DNA of 64,000 bases from assembly GCA_963573385.1 (NCBI GenBank), contig CAUYLG010070434.1, positions 1 to 64,000 of the forward strand. The letters run 5' to 3'. This stretch comes from Cacajao melanocephalus (taxonomy: Eukaryota > Chordata > Mammalia > Primates > Pitheciidae). Both the position numbers and the translations under genes were made by a program. Each line of letters begins with the position of its first letter. The first letter of the stretch is position 1. A model generated the notes under the pieces. The model searched no databases. It was not told the origin of the DNA and saw only the letters and a program-made list of their open reading frames with translations. This document shows, in pieces, positions 12,011-25,537 of the stretch.

Positions 12011-13639
12011 TCCCAAATCCAATCACTCCTTCTTCACTATGAACAGAACAATTTTGTTCAAGGTGGTAACCGGCCTGACCCAAAATACACTTCCCAGAAT
12101 TCCAAAAGGTGGTCACATGGTGCATTCCTGACCAAGTGGAAGCTACTAGCAGGCCTTCTGAGAAAGCTTTGCACTGGACTTTTGCTTTTCCTTCTTTGTC
12201 TTCCAACCTTCTAGCTGCCCGAAATACAGACAAGAAGCCCAAAAGCATGGCTTGTCATTTGTGGAAGCATGAGGTATGGAAAGATGAAATAAGACTGGTA
12301 TCCCAGAGCTGTCACATCTGCTTTGGGCTACCCACTACTAATCTTCATTTTTTTTTGAGAAAAGTAAATCCCAATTGAGTTCAGTCCCTGGAGTGAGAAT
12401 GCATCTAGATTTACACCAACAAAAACCCATCTCATACACATAGCGCATTTAAGCATTCCTACTTATTTATTTGTTTGCATATGCTGGAGAAGGCCCCAAA
12501 TTTTAGATAACTGAAACCAAACTTTCTGAATCTTTCAGTCTTATCAAAACATAAATTAAGGATGCCCTGACACTTTTGTAAAATGCTGTCATAATTAAGT
12601 AGCAAATGCCATTAAAATTGTGTTACAAGGAAGTTTAAATATGACATTTAGTCAAGAACCAACACATTTAAGATGGCTAGCAACATTTGCAGTTTCCTCC
12701 AAAAAAAGTTCACATCACTATATAATCCCAGGGTTTAAACAACATGCATTTAAACCATACTTGTTCCTCTCTCATGCTCCAGAAAGAAACTGAACTATAA
12801 ACACACCAACTATGCATTCACACACACACTTTGCCCCCTTCCTTTTATTGTTTTCTTACATGCAGTCACCAGTCTCAAGAACTGATGTTGCTCTCCGTTT
12901 GTTACATAAACAGCCATTTGCCACCTATCAATCAACAGGAAGGAAGTCAAGCATTCTCAAATCCATGTGTCTTCATTACCCCCCAGTAAGAATGTTAACA
13001 GCCGGGTAACCCAGGAGGGTGGAGTAAGCTGCAAGAAGTGCTCAGTGGACACATTATTGCTGCTGCTACTGCCTATGCAGGGCATGCATCACTAGCTGTT
13101 CTCACAGGTGTCAAAGCACCAGGCCTTTGTGCTGAGACTTCGCACTGCAAGGGCACTCTCTCCAGCTGCAGTGAGCTGGGAAGGACCCAGCTGCTTTCCT
13201 CCAGACAGTCACACAGGCTTCTCCACCCTGCATCTGTGGGTCGTCAGCTGGAGGGTTTTGTGGACCAGTAAAAGTGTGGTCTAACAATGCTTTGCCAATG
13301 CTGTATTTTTCTTAAAATAAACATCCAAATAAAGCAACAACAAAGGACAAAAGCCTTATTAGACATAATGTTCTCAACCACCCTTTATTGGGAAGATTTA
13401 TCCTTGTATTATGAAGAATTCTGTTCTTCCCATTTTGGGTGTGTTAGACTGTCCTCCAAATCTTTTTATGTCTAATAATTTTATTTATTATGTACTTATT
13501 TTTATTCATCCATATACTTATTTAAAATGTATATATAATTTATATTTTTTGTTCTGTTTTTATATTTTTTATACATTTTTGTTCTGTATTAAAAAAATTT
13601 TTTTTTTCCACTTGATCTTCTGGGCCAATAGTTAACTCC
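12011..13639. other. Unique sequence, no gene recognised
   Basis: Short open frames (for example 12109-12378 and 13038-13271) have no recognisable domain or supporting context. The segment 13475-13615 is strongly AT-rich with T runs. Confidence 0.45.
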
Positions 13640-13990
13640 AATAATCCTTTTATTCCATAGGTTTCTTGACCTTTTTGGGGGCATGATCCCTTTGGCAGTC
13701 TAATGAAAGCTAGGGATCCTATCCCAAAATTATATGTTTAAACGCATAAAGTGAAATCTGTAGGATTACTAAGGAAACCAATTCTATTTAAATATCACTA
13801 TACAAATACTAAAATACACCAACTCAATGACATGTGCTTCTTTATTATGACATTAAATACCAAGCTCTAGTGGTAGTACTATGAACAATTAGAACTTTAA
13901 GCTCTGATGAACATAAATGATATTCAAGATATCTGCAACAACTGTAATATATGAAAATATTCTTGATTTCTATTGCTGACAAAGTTACAG
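13640..13990. repeat. Unclassified ancient interspersed repeat (probable)
   Basis: The opening 'tttcttgacctttttggggg' with 'gcatgatccctttggcag' resembles a mammalian interspersed-repeat start I have met but cannot name. Boundaries and strand are uncertain. Confidence 0.35.
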
Positions 13991-14229
13991 ATATTAATAA
14001 CACTGTTGCAGCTTCATTAGAAGAAAATGAAAATAAAGATGTATTTTTTTACTTCCAAATTAAATGTTATATTTTACTATAATTCATAAACAGGAACTTT
14101 CCACCCTGACCTAACACCACTGCTTGATATTTTTTTAAACATCTTCCTCTTGGTCCTCCATTCAACTGCATAACTGCATACATATGTGATATATCATTTT
14201 AGCATACTGTCAAATGTCAATGAATAAAG

Positions 14230-14430
14230 GAAATCATCTTCTCATCTTGGTCCCCAGCCATCCCTTTGCCTCCTCTCTGGAGGTAATCTCTTAGCAATTT
14301 CTTGGGTATGTTTTCCATATATTGAATGTTTCATTTTTTAACTACTTGTTTAAGTTCTAGAAAACTTTATTTTTTTGCAATGGAATTATTTTATACCTTT
14401 TTGTTAGGATTAAAACTTCTCTTCTATCCA
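14230..14430 (-). mobile_element. L1M 3'UTR fragment (probable)
   Basis: Antisense L1M/HAL1-like 3'UTR signature: C-rich 'tccccagccatccctttgcc', 'ctctctggaggtaatctctt', then 'cttgggtatgttttcc'. Diverged. Confidence 0.45.
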
Positions 14431-15504
14431 TTCTGTTTGACTTGCACTATTCACTTTCTGCTTATTATTTTCTGGTGGCTGAGTCCCCTTATGTTGGTTT
14501 TCAGGCTTCCCATTGTTCCATTCACCCTCAGAGTTCAATTCAGGCCGAGCCACTAGAGGGGCTAGGGCTGGGGCAGGTCTAGTTGCCTATCCTTCATTGA
14601 GGTCTCTAGGAAACCTTCTCCGTTACCCCATCCCCTCCCCATTCCAGCCTCCTCAGTAGCAACAAATAAGAAAAGCAGCATCCCTCTGAAAATCCGCTGG
14701 AAACACTTTCAGAACAGTCAGGAGACACACACACAGAGCCATCTTCGCTATTCCTATCATATCACAAAGGACAATATTCTACAATAGGAAAAACAAAACT
14801 TCATAACAAAAGAACAAATCTTCCCATGAAAAGGCAATTGTCGTATCACAGCCATGTAAATAAGAGAAAAATGAGTGTGTGGAAGAGAGACAATAATGAA
14901 ATATTGTCTGATGAAATAAAAGAGGAAAATTTCCCTACTCTTTTTTAAAGACTTCAGTTGGCATAAGAAGTCTCATCCAACCGAACTGAGCTTGTCTAGT
15001 TCCAGGTTAAGAATAGATTATAAAAGACATCTATCAATCCAAACTATGGTACTTGCTAGAATAGAAAAAAAAAAAAAAGCTATTGTGTTTATATGTTTAT
15101 CTCATAATCTCTCATCTTACCACGTTCCCTCTTCATTCTAGTTAGTTTTTTTCTTAATGGAGTCTCCTGGGTTTGCTAAAAATAATTATCAGTCCAAAGA
15201 GGAAATTTTATTTTTTTCCAATATCTACTTCTTCCTTTTCTTGTTTTATATTTTCTAGAATCTCTAAAGGTGTGTGAATAAGTGGTGATAGCTATTTTCT
15301 TTCTGCTTTTACTGAAAAATCCTGAAAGCTCCTAGATAAAAATAACAAGTTGCCTGCAAAGGAAAAGTCATTAGACTAACATCACACTTCATCTGCACAC
15401 TGCTTACAGAAAACAACCGCAGTCTTAGACTTCTATACTCACACAAGGTATCATTTAACTCTCAGAGTAAAAGCAAATTCTGAAGGTAATTGAACAATTG
15501 CAAT
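14431..15504. other. Unique sequence
   Basis: No gene or repeat family recognised. A homopolymer A tract lies at about 15065-15078. Confidence 0.45.
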
Positions 15505-15595
15505 AATATCATTGAGTTAATAATTCTATAGCACTTAGAATTCTTAGCATTCCATAGCACTTCAGTGCCAGATTCTAGTCTAAGCACTTCACGTA
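15505..15595 (-). mobile_element. MIR, left part, split by an LTR insertion
   Basis: Antisense MIR: 'cagtgccagattctagtcta' then 'agcacttcacgtat', expected to continue into 'ttaactca'. That continuation is found at about 16345, across the inserted LTR. Confidence 0.65.
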
Positions 15596-16342
15596 TTGTG
15601 GTAGTTTGTCTATAAATGTGGCTATTATTAATTCCTTCCCTCCCTACCTGTGCCATTCCTCCAACTCAAGGTGGCATCTATTCTTCCACCTCATAGAATG
15701 TGGTTGAAGCACTGCTACACCAGTTCTGGGCCAAGACATTATGAAGACCAGCAGTTTTCTGCTTCTGGGAACCCTGAGTTAGCAGGTGAGAAATCCAGGC
15801 TACTCTAATGGAGACAGAAGCCTCATAGAGGAACACGGAGACAATAAATAAAAAAGCCATCTGGATCTCCCAGCCCAGCTGAACCTTCAGATGACTCCAG
15901 CCACTGCTGCTATCTGATTCCAACCACCAGAGCCCCCAAGCAAGAACTGCCCAGCTAAACCCAGCCAACTCATAGGCCCATGAGAGATAATACATTGTTG
16001 TTACACTTATGTTTTAAGGTAGTTTTTTATATACTGTTGGCCCTCCATATCCACAGGTTCGACACAGATGAAGTCAATCAACTACGGATGGAATATATTT
16101 TGTAAAACATTAAAAAACACAGTATAACAATTATTTGCATAGCATTTACATTGTATTAGGTATTATCATATACAAATAACTTAAAGTCTATAGGAGGGTT
16201 GCAAAGGTGATCTGTAAATACTAAGCCATTTTATATAAGGGATTTGAGCACCTGTGGATTTTGGTACGGTGGTGGCAGCATGTGTCTTATAACCAGTCCT
16301 CCATAGCTACTGAGGGACAGTGTAGCAATAGATAACTAGAAT
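15596..16342 (+). mobile_element. MLT1-type ERVL-MaLR solo LTR (interrupted)
   Basis: Carries the MLT1-like 3' half: 'gccttcagatgact'-like block (near 15890), 'aagaactgcccagctaaacc', 'atgagagataatacattgtt' and the end 'gcaatagataactag' at 16325-16339. The last part is separated by the Tigger element at 16034-16322. No internal retroviral sequence, so it is a solo LTR. Exact subfamily not assigned. Confidence 0.7.
16034..16322 (+). mobile_element. Tigger/MER2-type DNA transposon fossil
   Basis: Starts 'ctgttggccctccatatcc' and ends 'ctactgagggacagtg', the paired Tigger-type inverted termini. It is flanked by TA on both sides (16032-16033 and 16323-16324), as mariner-superfamily insertions are. 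The internal phrase 'ggatttgagcacctgtggat' matches the family. Non-coding. Confidence 0.88.
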
Positions 16343-16470
16343 GCATGTGTTAACTCACTTCATAAAGTTCTTGTAAGGTCTCTGTTCTTAGTATTCCCAT
16401 TTTACAGTTAAGGAGACTGAGGCCCAGAGAAGTTCAATAACATTCTCAAGATTATACATTTAGAAAGAAA
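16343..16470 (-). mobile_element. MIR, right part
   Basis: 'tgtgttaactcacttcataa', 'cccattttacagttaaggag' and 'actgaggcccagagaag' are antisense MIR core sequence, continuing the piece at 15505-15595. Confidence 0.85.
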
Positions 16471-16566
16471 ATCTCTGGAATAATGCCGTGGTTCGATAGT
16501 AAATCAATCCCACACTTCATCTGAGAAAAACATCAAGACTCTAATGCAACAAAAATAAATCAGAGC

Positions 16567-16621
16567 AGAGATCTCCAGGGAGAGGAGAAGGGAAAGGAGA
16601 AAAGAGTAGTGAGAAGGGTAT
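16567..16621 (+). repeat. Purine-rich (GA) low-complexity tract
   Basis: Almost uninterrupted A/G strand asymmetry. Confidence 0.7.
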
Positions 16622-16750
16622 CTTGCAGATACATTATGAAATCTAAATGAATAATGATACCATGACTGAACATGTAAGTAAATATTAAAGATTTCTGAAA
16701 TAAGGGGGAAAATGAAAGGGCATAGTAATACTCAGAAAACAGGGATTAGG

Positions 16751-17180
<430 letters not shown>

Positions 17181-17364
17181 TCAAGTAGAAAATTGAATAG
17201 ATCAGTTACCATAGGCGAGATAGGAGAAGTAATTTTCTACTACTAAAAGGAAAAAAAAAAGTAGAGAGCAAAAACAGATGATTTCATGGAGAGCTGTATA
17301 AACTTAAAGGACAGAAATGTTATTTAAATTATTCGAGACAATAGAAACATAGGGAAAAACCCCT

Positions 17365-18450
17365 ATGTCCATTTTATGAAACTGGTTTGGCCTTAAAACC
17401 AAAACTGGTAAAGGCAGCACAATAAAACTACAGAGCAATCTCACTTGTAAATATCTGCTAAAACTCTCAATAAAATATTATGAAGTAAAACCCAAAACTA
17501 TATCAAATGAATATTATCAATGATCAAGCAAGGACGACTCCAGAAAGGCAGTTTCCACATCAGCAAATCCATTCGCATCATTCATGATAGCAACAAATGC
17601 ATGGAGTAAAAGTGCTTGGTTACATCAATAGGTTCTAAAAAAGCATCTGGTAAAATTCAACGGCCGTTTCTAATAAAATTTCAAGAAAAATAGGAATAGA
17701 AAGAAACCTCTTGAATATGGATTCATCGAAAATCAATTGCAAACATCATTCCAAACAATCAAATGCCACGAATAAGATGGGATACCTGCTGTTATCATTA
17801 TAATTCAAATTGAGGGGAAAAAATAGTTACTATAAACAGAGTAAATGAGAAGACAGAATTTTCCCTTCTTGCTAATAATATATTCATACACCTAGGAGCA
17901 CCAACTCTAAAAATAAAAACTACTCGAATCAATGAAGGAATTTAATCAGGTGGCTAGAAAAGTTTAGGGCTTTTTAAGGTATCTGTAATGCAAATTGAAA
18001 AAAATTACAGTAGCATTACAAAGTAATTAAAAAGGAAAAGAAAATTTAAAGCATATAAATTCAAAATTCATACATGCATTTAATTAGAATCTCAACATTT
18101 TAAATGTGAATACATTTTTAGGTAATATAAAATATTCAAAAATTGGCAGAAAATTTTTGAGAAAGAATAATGAGGGGAGGGTCATACTAGACTTAAATCC
18201 ATTAAAATGAAAACATGGCATGAGAATAAATAACAGAACTGACTGATTAACTCAGAAGTAAATTCCAGTATCAACAGAAGCTTCTATGTGACAGGGTGAG
18301 TCTTGTGATCCATGGTGGAGAGAACAACTTATTGATAAACGGCTCATGCACAACTGGCTACTCATAAGAAAAAAAAAATGGTTGGCTTCCCACCTCACAT
18401 CCTATTCCAAGGCCATTAAAGAGTGAGTCAGCCCTACACCATCAGGAAGG
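17365..18450 (+). mobile_element. Old L1M, ORF2 RT and downstream region
   Basis: Diverged L1M ORF2: 'aaaaccaaaactggtaaagg', 'actctcaataaaatattatg', 'tgatcaagcaaggacgact', 'gcatctggtaaaattcaacg' and, further on, 'aacaacttattgataaacgg' with 'acaactggctactcata'. The order is collinear with L1 ORF2 and no long open frame survives. Confidence 0.75.
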
Positions 18451-18930
18451 ACAGTCCATGAAGTATTGTTGAGTAAGAAAAGTAACATGCAGAGAATATA
18501 TGTTACAATAATCTCTTCAGTTTTTGGAATATCTTGTCCACCATTTTGAATTGTGAATAATGGATTCTGGGCACATGACAAATATTGCTTTGGAGGGTGA
18601 CATTTTGTAGAAAACAAAACATAAATATATACATTTATTGACGGTTACATAAACATGGATAGAAATGTGGACATCTACAAACTGGGCTGTTTAACAATGG
18701 TTGACGGTGGTGAGCGGGGGGTGAGTATCAAGGGAGGAAAGCAACAAAACAATTTTAAAAATGTATATACAGTAAGTATAAAATATATAATGTGTGAAAA
18801 TCTATTTACACCCATGCCACACACCAGTGCATGTGTAGAGAGAGGCAGAGAGAGAGAAATATATGAAAGAATGAGCACCAAAATGTTACCTGCGGTCATT
18901 ACAGAGGCATGAAATGTCAAATAGTTTTAC
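18451..18930 (+). mobile_element. L1M 3'-end region
   Basis: Continues the previous copy: 'tattgttgagtaagaaaagt' and 'ctgtttaacaatggttgacg' match L1M end-of-ORF2/3'UTR landmarks. The middle (about 18505-18615) is not recognised and may be a separate insertion or decayed sequence. Confidence 0.55.
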
Positions 18931-20884
18931 TTTATATTATCAAAAAAAATTTATCAAAAATATTAAAATATAAATTTACAGGTATAAATTTAGTTTTAAA
19001 ATATATCCAGAATGGATGCCAAGCTGATGGGCTTTCCTATATTTTGAGGAGTTTAAATACGGTTCAGATGAAAAGCCCATGGCACAGTGCCTGACACATA
19101 GAATAATGATTGCTACTTTTTCTACTGTTTTCAGAGGTCCAGTGATCACCTGTTGACAACTCTGACTACCTGTATCAAAAGTATCCCCTCAGGGACCTAG
19201 AGGGGAGAAAAGCTCCTAGAATCACTAATGGCTCTAAAATCATCTCCATCCAAAGGGAAGAAAGAATATGGGCTGATTTCCTCCATAGGACTCTACAGCG
19301 ACAGGGGATGACATCGTTGTGAGTTGAAAGTTAAAGCAAAAACATTAGTTTGTGACTTTCCGAACGGAAGGTCTTAAGTCCTTTTGTCATCCTGTTAGAA
19401 ATGCGACAGTGTAAGCTAATGACTGCATTTTATATTTGAGACTGTTGAGCTCCCCAGTTTTTAAGCGGGCTTTGTGTAGTATCTCCCTGTCTCCATCGGC
19501 AGGTCTGGAGAGCCCTTCCAGTCTCCTCTGGCACCTTGGGATTCAAACCCCACCACAAAGGAGAGCGAATCGCCTTGTCACTGCCCTATCTTTGTCAGTC
19601 AGTGTTTCAAAGCTAATAGATGGTAATGGATTCCAGAGAACTTAGAAAACCTTCTGGTTAAAATGCTTTTTAAAATATCTCCAGTTTTTCTAGCTGGGGA
19701 AAGCGAATCTCATCTTCTCTCACAGAGCAACCCAGATCCCTTAATCTTCCTCAGAATTGTGCATAATACTTATCCTCTGATGTTCAAGTAATGCAGTCCA
19801 AAAAGGCAGCTCCTTAGTACACCACGGAGTCAGTAGCCTGCTGGCTGCCCGCATGGGGCCAGGAGGACCACACTTGGTTCAAGCTCCATCCTGGTGAGGC
19901 TGCCCTGTTCACTCTGCTTTTACGCTCCCTAACTCAGTGGGCCTTAGTTCTTGATAAATTGGCTATTTAGTACCTGAAAGGACAATTATGAGGCTATTTA
20001 CTTTCAAAAGGTATGCTTCTGTAGTTGTGAGCAGAAAATACTCTGTTATCTTCACACAGTGAGAGCTTTTAATTCACACACTCACCCAAAGCCATTTATG
20101 ACCACACTGACTTCAGTTGCCTGGCTGCTGAAAATGATGGGAACACAAGAATAGGTTTTAAGTGGACCCTCTTTGAGCTAAATCAGCCCGCAAAGTACTT
20201 CTGATGGCATCTATTTACGTGTAAAACTGAGAAGCTATAGATGCATAAACGTATTCAGATGTCTGATTATAATTACCATAAACAAAAAAAGGCATTTATA
20301 GCTGTCACTGAGTCATTCTAACTTTGGAAGCAAGGAAAGACTTGTGTGAGACTCTGCTCAGTCAGGTGAGTATCTCAAAAGAACACGAGAGCATACACTT
20401 TACCATGTACCTGAGCCAAAGTACAAGTAAGATCAAAGTACTAGTAAGGTCATACATAAAGCAATATCCTCTCAAGTGACAGGAAACTTCCCCAAGGGGT
20501 CGCATTTGGACCTAATAGATTTCAAAAGAGCAGATATTCCATATCTTTGTATAGCCTCAGAAATAAATAACATAACACGTTCTGTATTGCAGCATTCTGC
20601 TTATGACCATGAGGACAGCACTCACTCCTATGCCATCACAGCCTCCCTGATCCTCTGGGGGACTGGTCACCCTGAGTTTCCAAGAGCTCAGAGAAGAGCT
20701 GAGGTATGCCAAGCATTCACAAGTTCCACTTTCCTGTTACTTGCAGTCCAAACAGAACACTGAGATTGCTTTCTATTAATCTTGTTGATTGTGCCTTTTA
20801 TGCCCACACTTAAACACCCACACACTTACCCTGACCGTCCTGGAGTGTGATCTTCCTCCACATGGTTTAACCTCTCCATCATTA
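18931..20884. other. Unique sequence with one MIR-like tail
   Basis: 'cacagtgcctgacacataga' at about 19083-19102 resembles a MIR 3' end. The rest, including the 95-codon frame 20476-20763, shows no recognisable family or domain. Confidence 0.45.
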
Positions 20885-21264
20885 TGCTATGGACTGAATT
20901 GTATCCCCACAAAATTCATGGTGAAGCCCTAACTTCCACTGTGATGGTATTTGGAGATGGGCCTTTGGGAGGTGAGTAGGTTTAGATGAGTTCAGGAGAG
21001 TAGGACCCTCATGGTGAGATTAGTCACCTATAGGAAGAGGTACCATGGAACTTGGTCTGCCCTAACCACTCCCTCCCCATGGTAAGACACAGCTAGAAGG
21101 CAAAGGTCTGTAAGCCAGGAGGTGGGCTGTCACCAAGACCCAAAATTGGCTGGCATCTTGAACTTAGCCTTCCTGGCCTCCAGAACAATGGGAAAATAAA
21201 TGTCTGTTGTTTGAGTCACCCAGCCTGTGGTATTTCATTATGGCAGCCCTAGCTGATTCAGGCA
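20885..21264 (+). mobile_element. MST/MLT1A-type ERVL-MaLR solo LTR
   Basis: Starts 'tgctatggactgaattgtat', passes 'ggtatttggagatgggcctt', and ends with the MaLR signature 'ataaatgtctgttgtttgag' then 'ggtatttcattatggcagcc'. Length about 380 bp fits a complete LTR. Confidence 0.93.
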
Positions 21265-21899
21265 CCCCCTTCTATGCCTTCCCCCTGCTTTGTTTCTGGA
21301 CCCCAGTTGGCCGAACGATTTGTTCTGCTGAGGTACATTGTTTATTTTCAATTTCCTCATCAATAGGGATGCACATAGCCACATTTCCTTCAAATATACC
21401 TTCTATTCTTTCAGAAAGCTTCTGCCAGCAACACCTTCCTCTTATTGAAAGGGCGGTATGTCACAGGTAGGGGAGTCACCTCCAGCCTATCAGATACCCT
21501 TGAGTGGCCACTAAGTGTACCATTGTGAAACAGGGATCAAATATCTGCCCTTCTAGGAGCAAATCAAATAATGTACATGGAAGGCATTTTATAGATCATG
21601 AAGAGTCCTATAGATGTGAAACATCATTATACCATCTTAACTCCTTTTGTGGAATTTGACCTCAAAGCAAAGATCACACAGCTCCAGTAACAAGTTTAAA
21701 GGAAAAAAAAAAGTCCCCTCAAGCATATGAAGATCCACAATAGTCTATGCCATCTTTTAAGGTGCCTTTCTTTAGGGCAAGAAGTTTTCTCCATTATCAG
21801 AGGGGGAAAAAGGGAGTTGGAATAAGAAAAAGCTCAAAGGTAGTAGTTTCATCACCTTTCTACACCAGACTAAATCAGTGACATTGAACAAGTGGTTCC
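21265..21899. other. Unique sequence
   Basis: No gene, RNA or repeat family recognised. Confidence 0.45.
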
Positions 21900-22010
21900 C
21901 TCACTCAACTATGAAATGTTTGAGGTAAGAGCCAAGTCTTACTTACCTTTAAAACTTGAGACCATCTCAGAGCCTGGCACATAACAATAAAGGATCAATC
22001 AGTCAATGAC
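21900..22010 (+). mobile_element. L2 LINE 3'-end remnant
   Basis: 'gaaatgtttgaggtaagagc' then 'cagagcctggcacataac' and 'aaaggatcaatcagtcaatg' follow the sense L2 3' end. Diverged. Confidence 0.5.
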
Positions 22011-22104
22011 TAAATATGGTGTACATTCAAGAGAATGCTAGTGTGGTGTCTTCTCCTGCTAATAGAAGGTCACTAATTATCACCTCTAGGATTCTTCTTT
22101 ATGA

Positions 22105-22325
22105 ATATATAGTCACACAGCCTAATGGAAAACCGACTTTGAAGTCAGATATATCTACACAATAACACTGACTCCACCTCGGGCAAGTATCTCACATCCT
22201 TCCTCTACAAAATGGGGATACCAATTCTCACCATACAGGTTGGAAGTGTTAGAGAAAATACTTAGAGCATTATGCAATCCAGCACATGTTCTCAATAAAT
22301 AAAGGTTGCTTTTATTATTGATGAA
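22105..22325 (+). mobile_element. MIR element
   Basis: Collinear sense MIR: 'actttgaagtcagatatat', 'cctctacaaaatggggatac' and the terminal 'tctcaataaataaaggttgc'. Confidence 0.88.
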
Positions 22326-23788
22326 TCTCTCTAAGGAAGAACCCAATTATATCTACTACATGATGTCATAATCTGTTCATCATCTATAAAGTACATCTAG
22401 TAATATTTCCATTCAATTAACTGTCTAAACTATTTTCTGTGTTAATGGATTCCAATATTTTCTGCTGAAGTCAAGAAGTCATAATACTAAGAAGATAGAA
22501 TTGACTATCGTAAGACTTGAGGTCCTGATATTTAAAATATAAGCTAGGATATATACCCTGATGCTATAGGACAAGCAGTACAGACAGGGCCTACATGATT
22601 GAGGGGAACACACTGCTGCAACAAGTCCCAAGGAATTTTCCAGATAGCCGAAAAGTTAGCTGTCTCTAAGTAGGACAGAGGGCTACTAAGCAAGGTTGAA
22701 ATGACCAACATACAGATGTACAATGAAATGGAACCACAGGAAGCACTGCATGAGTGGAAGATAGGGATCCAGGACAAACCAGGCCTCCCCAAATCCCTAA
22801 ACCAGTAAGAACCGGTGAGCATTTAGCTTCACAGCTACAGCATGTAGGAGCATTTCCCCTGAGGGACAAGGGCCACCGTGCTTTCCAAAGAATGGACAAA
22901 AGATCATTCAAAGTAGAGATGAAGTAAGAAGATGCTGTAGGTAAGAGGCCAGAAAACCAAACTGTATGGTGGAGCTGAAGGACTAACCATTGCATGGCTA
23001 AAGATTTTCAAAACTAACCAAGCCTTTCAAGGTCAATATATGGCACTGTGAAAATTAATCAGGATCCAAAATATGAATGAACTACTTGTACAGAATATAT
23101 ACCAACAAGGAACTGAATGCAAAATAATTATAATCAATCACATCTGATTAGCAAACAGCATATAATGCTGTTCAATGTGCTTACACATATATTATTCCAT
23201 TTGGGAAAATGCCAAGAGGCTGAATGCTAAAAGGTCAAGAACCAGGGATAGGGAAGGGGTCTGCTAACATAATCTCAAGAGAACTGGCCACCATGCTAAC
23301 CACACAAATGATAGTTCAGTACTAGAGTGGATCCCTGCACTGCAGCTCAAAGAAAGGGAGAGCTTGGGGGTTCTGTCCTAACAGGACACCCCATCAGTAG
23401 TCAGGAACAGGGGGAGCATCTAATTAGAAACGTGAAGCCAGTCTACTTCCACTCAAGGCCTGGCTCAGGGAGAGAGCAACTTTGCCTTGAACAAAAGAGC
23501 TTACAGACCAAAAATAAAGATACCAAACCTAAACCCCATTGCAGTGACAGGTCAAAACTCTTAATCCCGTGACCTTCCATGCTATTCAAATGCAGCCATT
23601 GTGATGAAAACGTCCCTGGATTCAGTTTGTAAGCCAAGACGCAGACAACCACAGATGTTCCCTCAGGCCATTCATTAATGCATGGGGTCATTTTGGCCTC
23701 TCTAATTTTCATATATCTCTAATTTCGTTCTCATCCTCTAAATGCCTCATTTGGTCATTCTCCCTGAAGCCAATTCCATGCCTAGCTG
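22326..23788. other. Unique sequence
   Basis: Several short open frames on both strands (for example 22666-22995 minus) but no recognisable domain or repeat family. Confidence 0.45.
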
Positions 23789-23859
23789 TGACTGCTTTTA
23801 TGCCACACAATTTTAATCTCTCCAGGTGTCTTGATTTCAGTAAATTCAAGGAAGCAGTA
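23789..23859 (+). repeat. Local repeat family, copy A
   Basis: A 71-bp segment that aligns without gaps to 25307-25377 with 7 differences (about 90% identity by eye). Family not recognised. Confidence 0.85.
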
Positions 23860-25306
23860 TCAAATCAACCCAGAGAGACAGGAGCAGCTCCCTAAGCCAC
23901 CCCCAACCTGTATAACTGGCCCCAGCTCTCTTAGGCATCCACAGGACAGTATTTTTGCCATGAAAGGGCTTCCTAGGAAAAGGTTAGGAAGATTGTTATC
24001 AGAATGGAAATTAAGAAAAGTGATTCATCAAATGTCACAAAGGGAATACAAAAGGGAATACAATTTCATAAGTCTTTAAAAGCCAAAACTTAGGTTTTTT
24101 TGTTTTTCCCTTCTAGCCACTCTCCCTTCCCCCTGAAATCATGGCATAATTGACCTTTAAATCCTGTGCTGTAAACTGATCTGATAATGCCCACAGTAGA
24201 GCTGAACAAAGTACGCATGCAGTACAGTACTAACCTATTTTGTTGGACAACTAACTTTCCAGAATTTTCCCAGTCCATCCAGGAAAGGAGATCTAATGTG
24301 CCTAGCATTAGGAAGGGTTAAGGATATCAAGCTGTTGATAATTTTTAATCTTTTAATCTAAGTCACAGTACTATAACTTTAATGTTGTTGAAAACAGTTT
24401 GCGTTGTTCTGCTCATAAAGTACCAACCTAGAGAAGAGGAAAAGATATTCCAACTCCAGTGAAACTAAGGATGTATAAAGAACAGGTTTTTAAATGTAGC
24501 TAAACATCTTGTAAAAAAGAAGCCAGGCCTTGAAACAAGAATTACATGACTCTCCCTCCCACCACACCCGCGACTTTCCCAGCTCCTCATCCCCCTAGTG
24601 GAGTTTTGAGAGTTCCATGGGCATTAACTAACACCCAGACATGTTCTTCTAACACACCATCTCTGCGTGGTTTTGCTCAACTACAGATCCCAGTGCTTCT
24701 CAGTCTTCTTATCAACCCTACTGCAGAGCAGAGCAGGCGCCCACCCAAGGGGGCCTGAGATTCAGCTCAAAGTAAAAACTTCCTCCACACCTCACGTTCA
24801 TTTGTTTTTAAAACATGTCAGTTGCATTCTACTCCGTAATATATACATTTGTTTTCATTTAATAGCAATGTTTCTGAATTCAGGTGAATGAATCATCCTA
24901 GGTTAACCCTGTGCCCTTGTATATTCATGGCACACTGACAGTATCAAAGTACATACCCTCTGCTTCTAAAGAAATCCACTCAAATCTTTCAGACACTGTA
25001 GAGCAACTTAGACCAAAAAAAAAAAAAAAAAAAAAAGTGAGAGAAAGGTAGTTACACATATTTAATTATTTAAATGAAATTTAGGTTACTATTTACAGGA
25101 TATAGAGTATTTCAGCTTAACTCAAAATTTCCTTATTACATAAGATGGTTTAAGTAAGCCTTGGTCATTTGGAAATGAGGGTCACAATACATTTTCCAAA
25201 ATGAAAACATGAACATGTAAGTCCCAATTGCAAATCCCTCAGTGTTCCCTATCAAATACTTAGAAGAAGTCAAAACTTCTTGGTACAACACCAAGGTCAT
25301 CTTTCA
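23860..25306. other. Unique sequence with A22 tract
   Basis: Contains a homopolymer A run at about 25015-25036 and a tandem 'aaagggaataca' pair near 24039-24062. No gene recognised. Confidence 0.45.
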
Positions 25307-25537
25307 TGATTGTTTTTATGCCAAAAAAATTTAATCTCTTCAGGTATCTTGATTTCAGTAAATTCAAGGAAGCAGTAAATTCAACGAAGTGGTATGGGCT
25401 CACTTTCCATAAGCCAAGAATGACTGATGGATGAGCCTTGATTTTGTGCACTACATGCAAAGATAAATGAGAAGATGCTCCAACTCTTGATAAAGTACAC
25501 GTTCCCATTTTCTCCATTTATTTCATCATTTACACTC
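25307..25537 (+). repeat. Local repeat family, copy B
   Basis: 25307-25377 matches copy A. 25411-25537 matches copy C. A 17-bp tandem unit (25356-25372 and 25373-25389, one mismatch) lies between. B therefore links A and C and looks like the longest member of one element, which I cannot name. Confidence 0.75.

Noticed and set aside
25015..25036. A22 tract as the tail of a processed pseudogene
   Set aside because: No recognisable transcript sequence precedes it and no flanking direct repeat was found.
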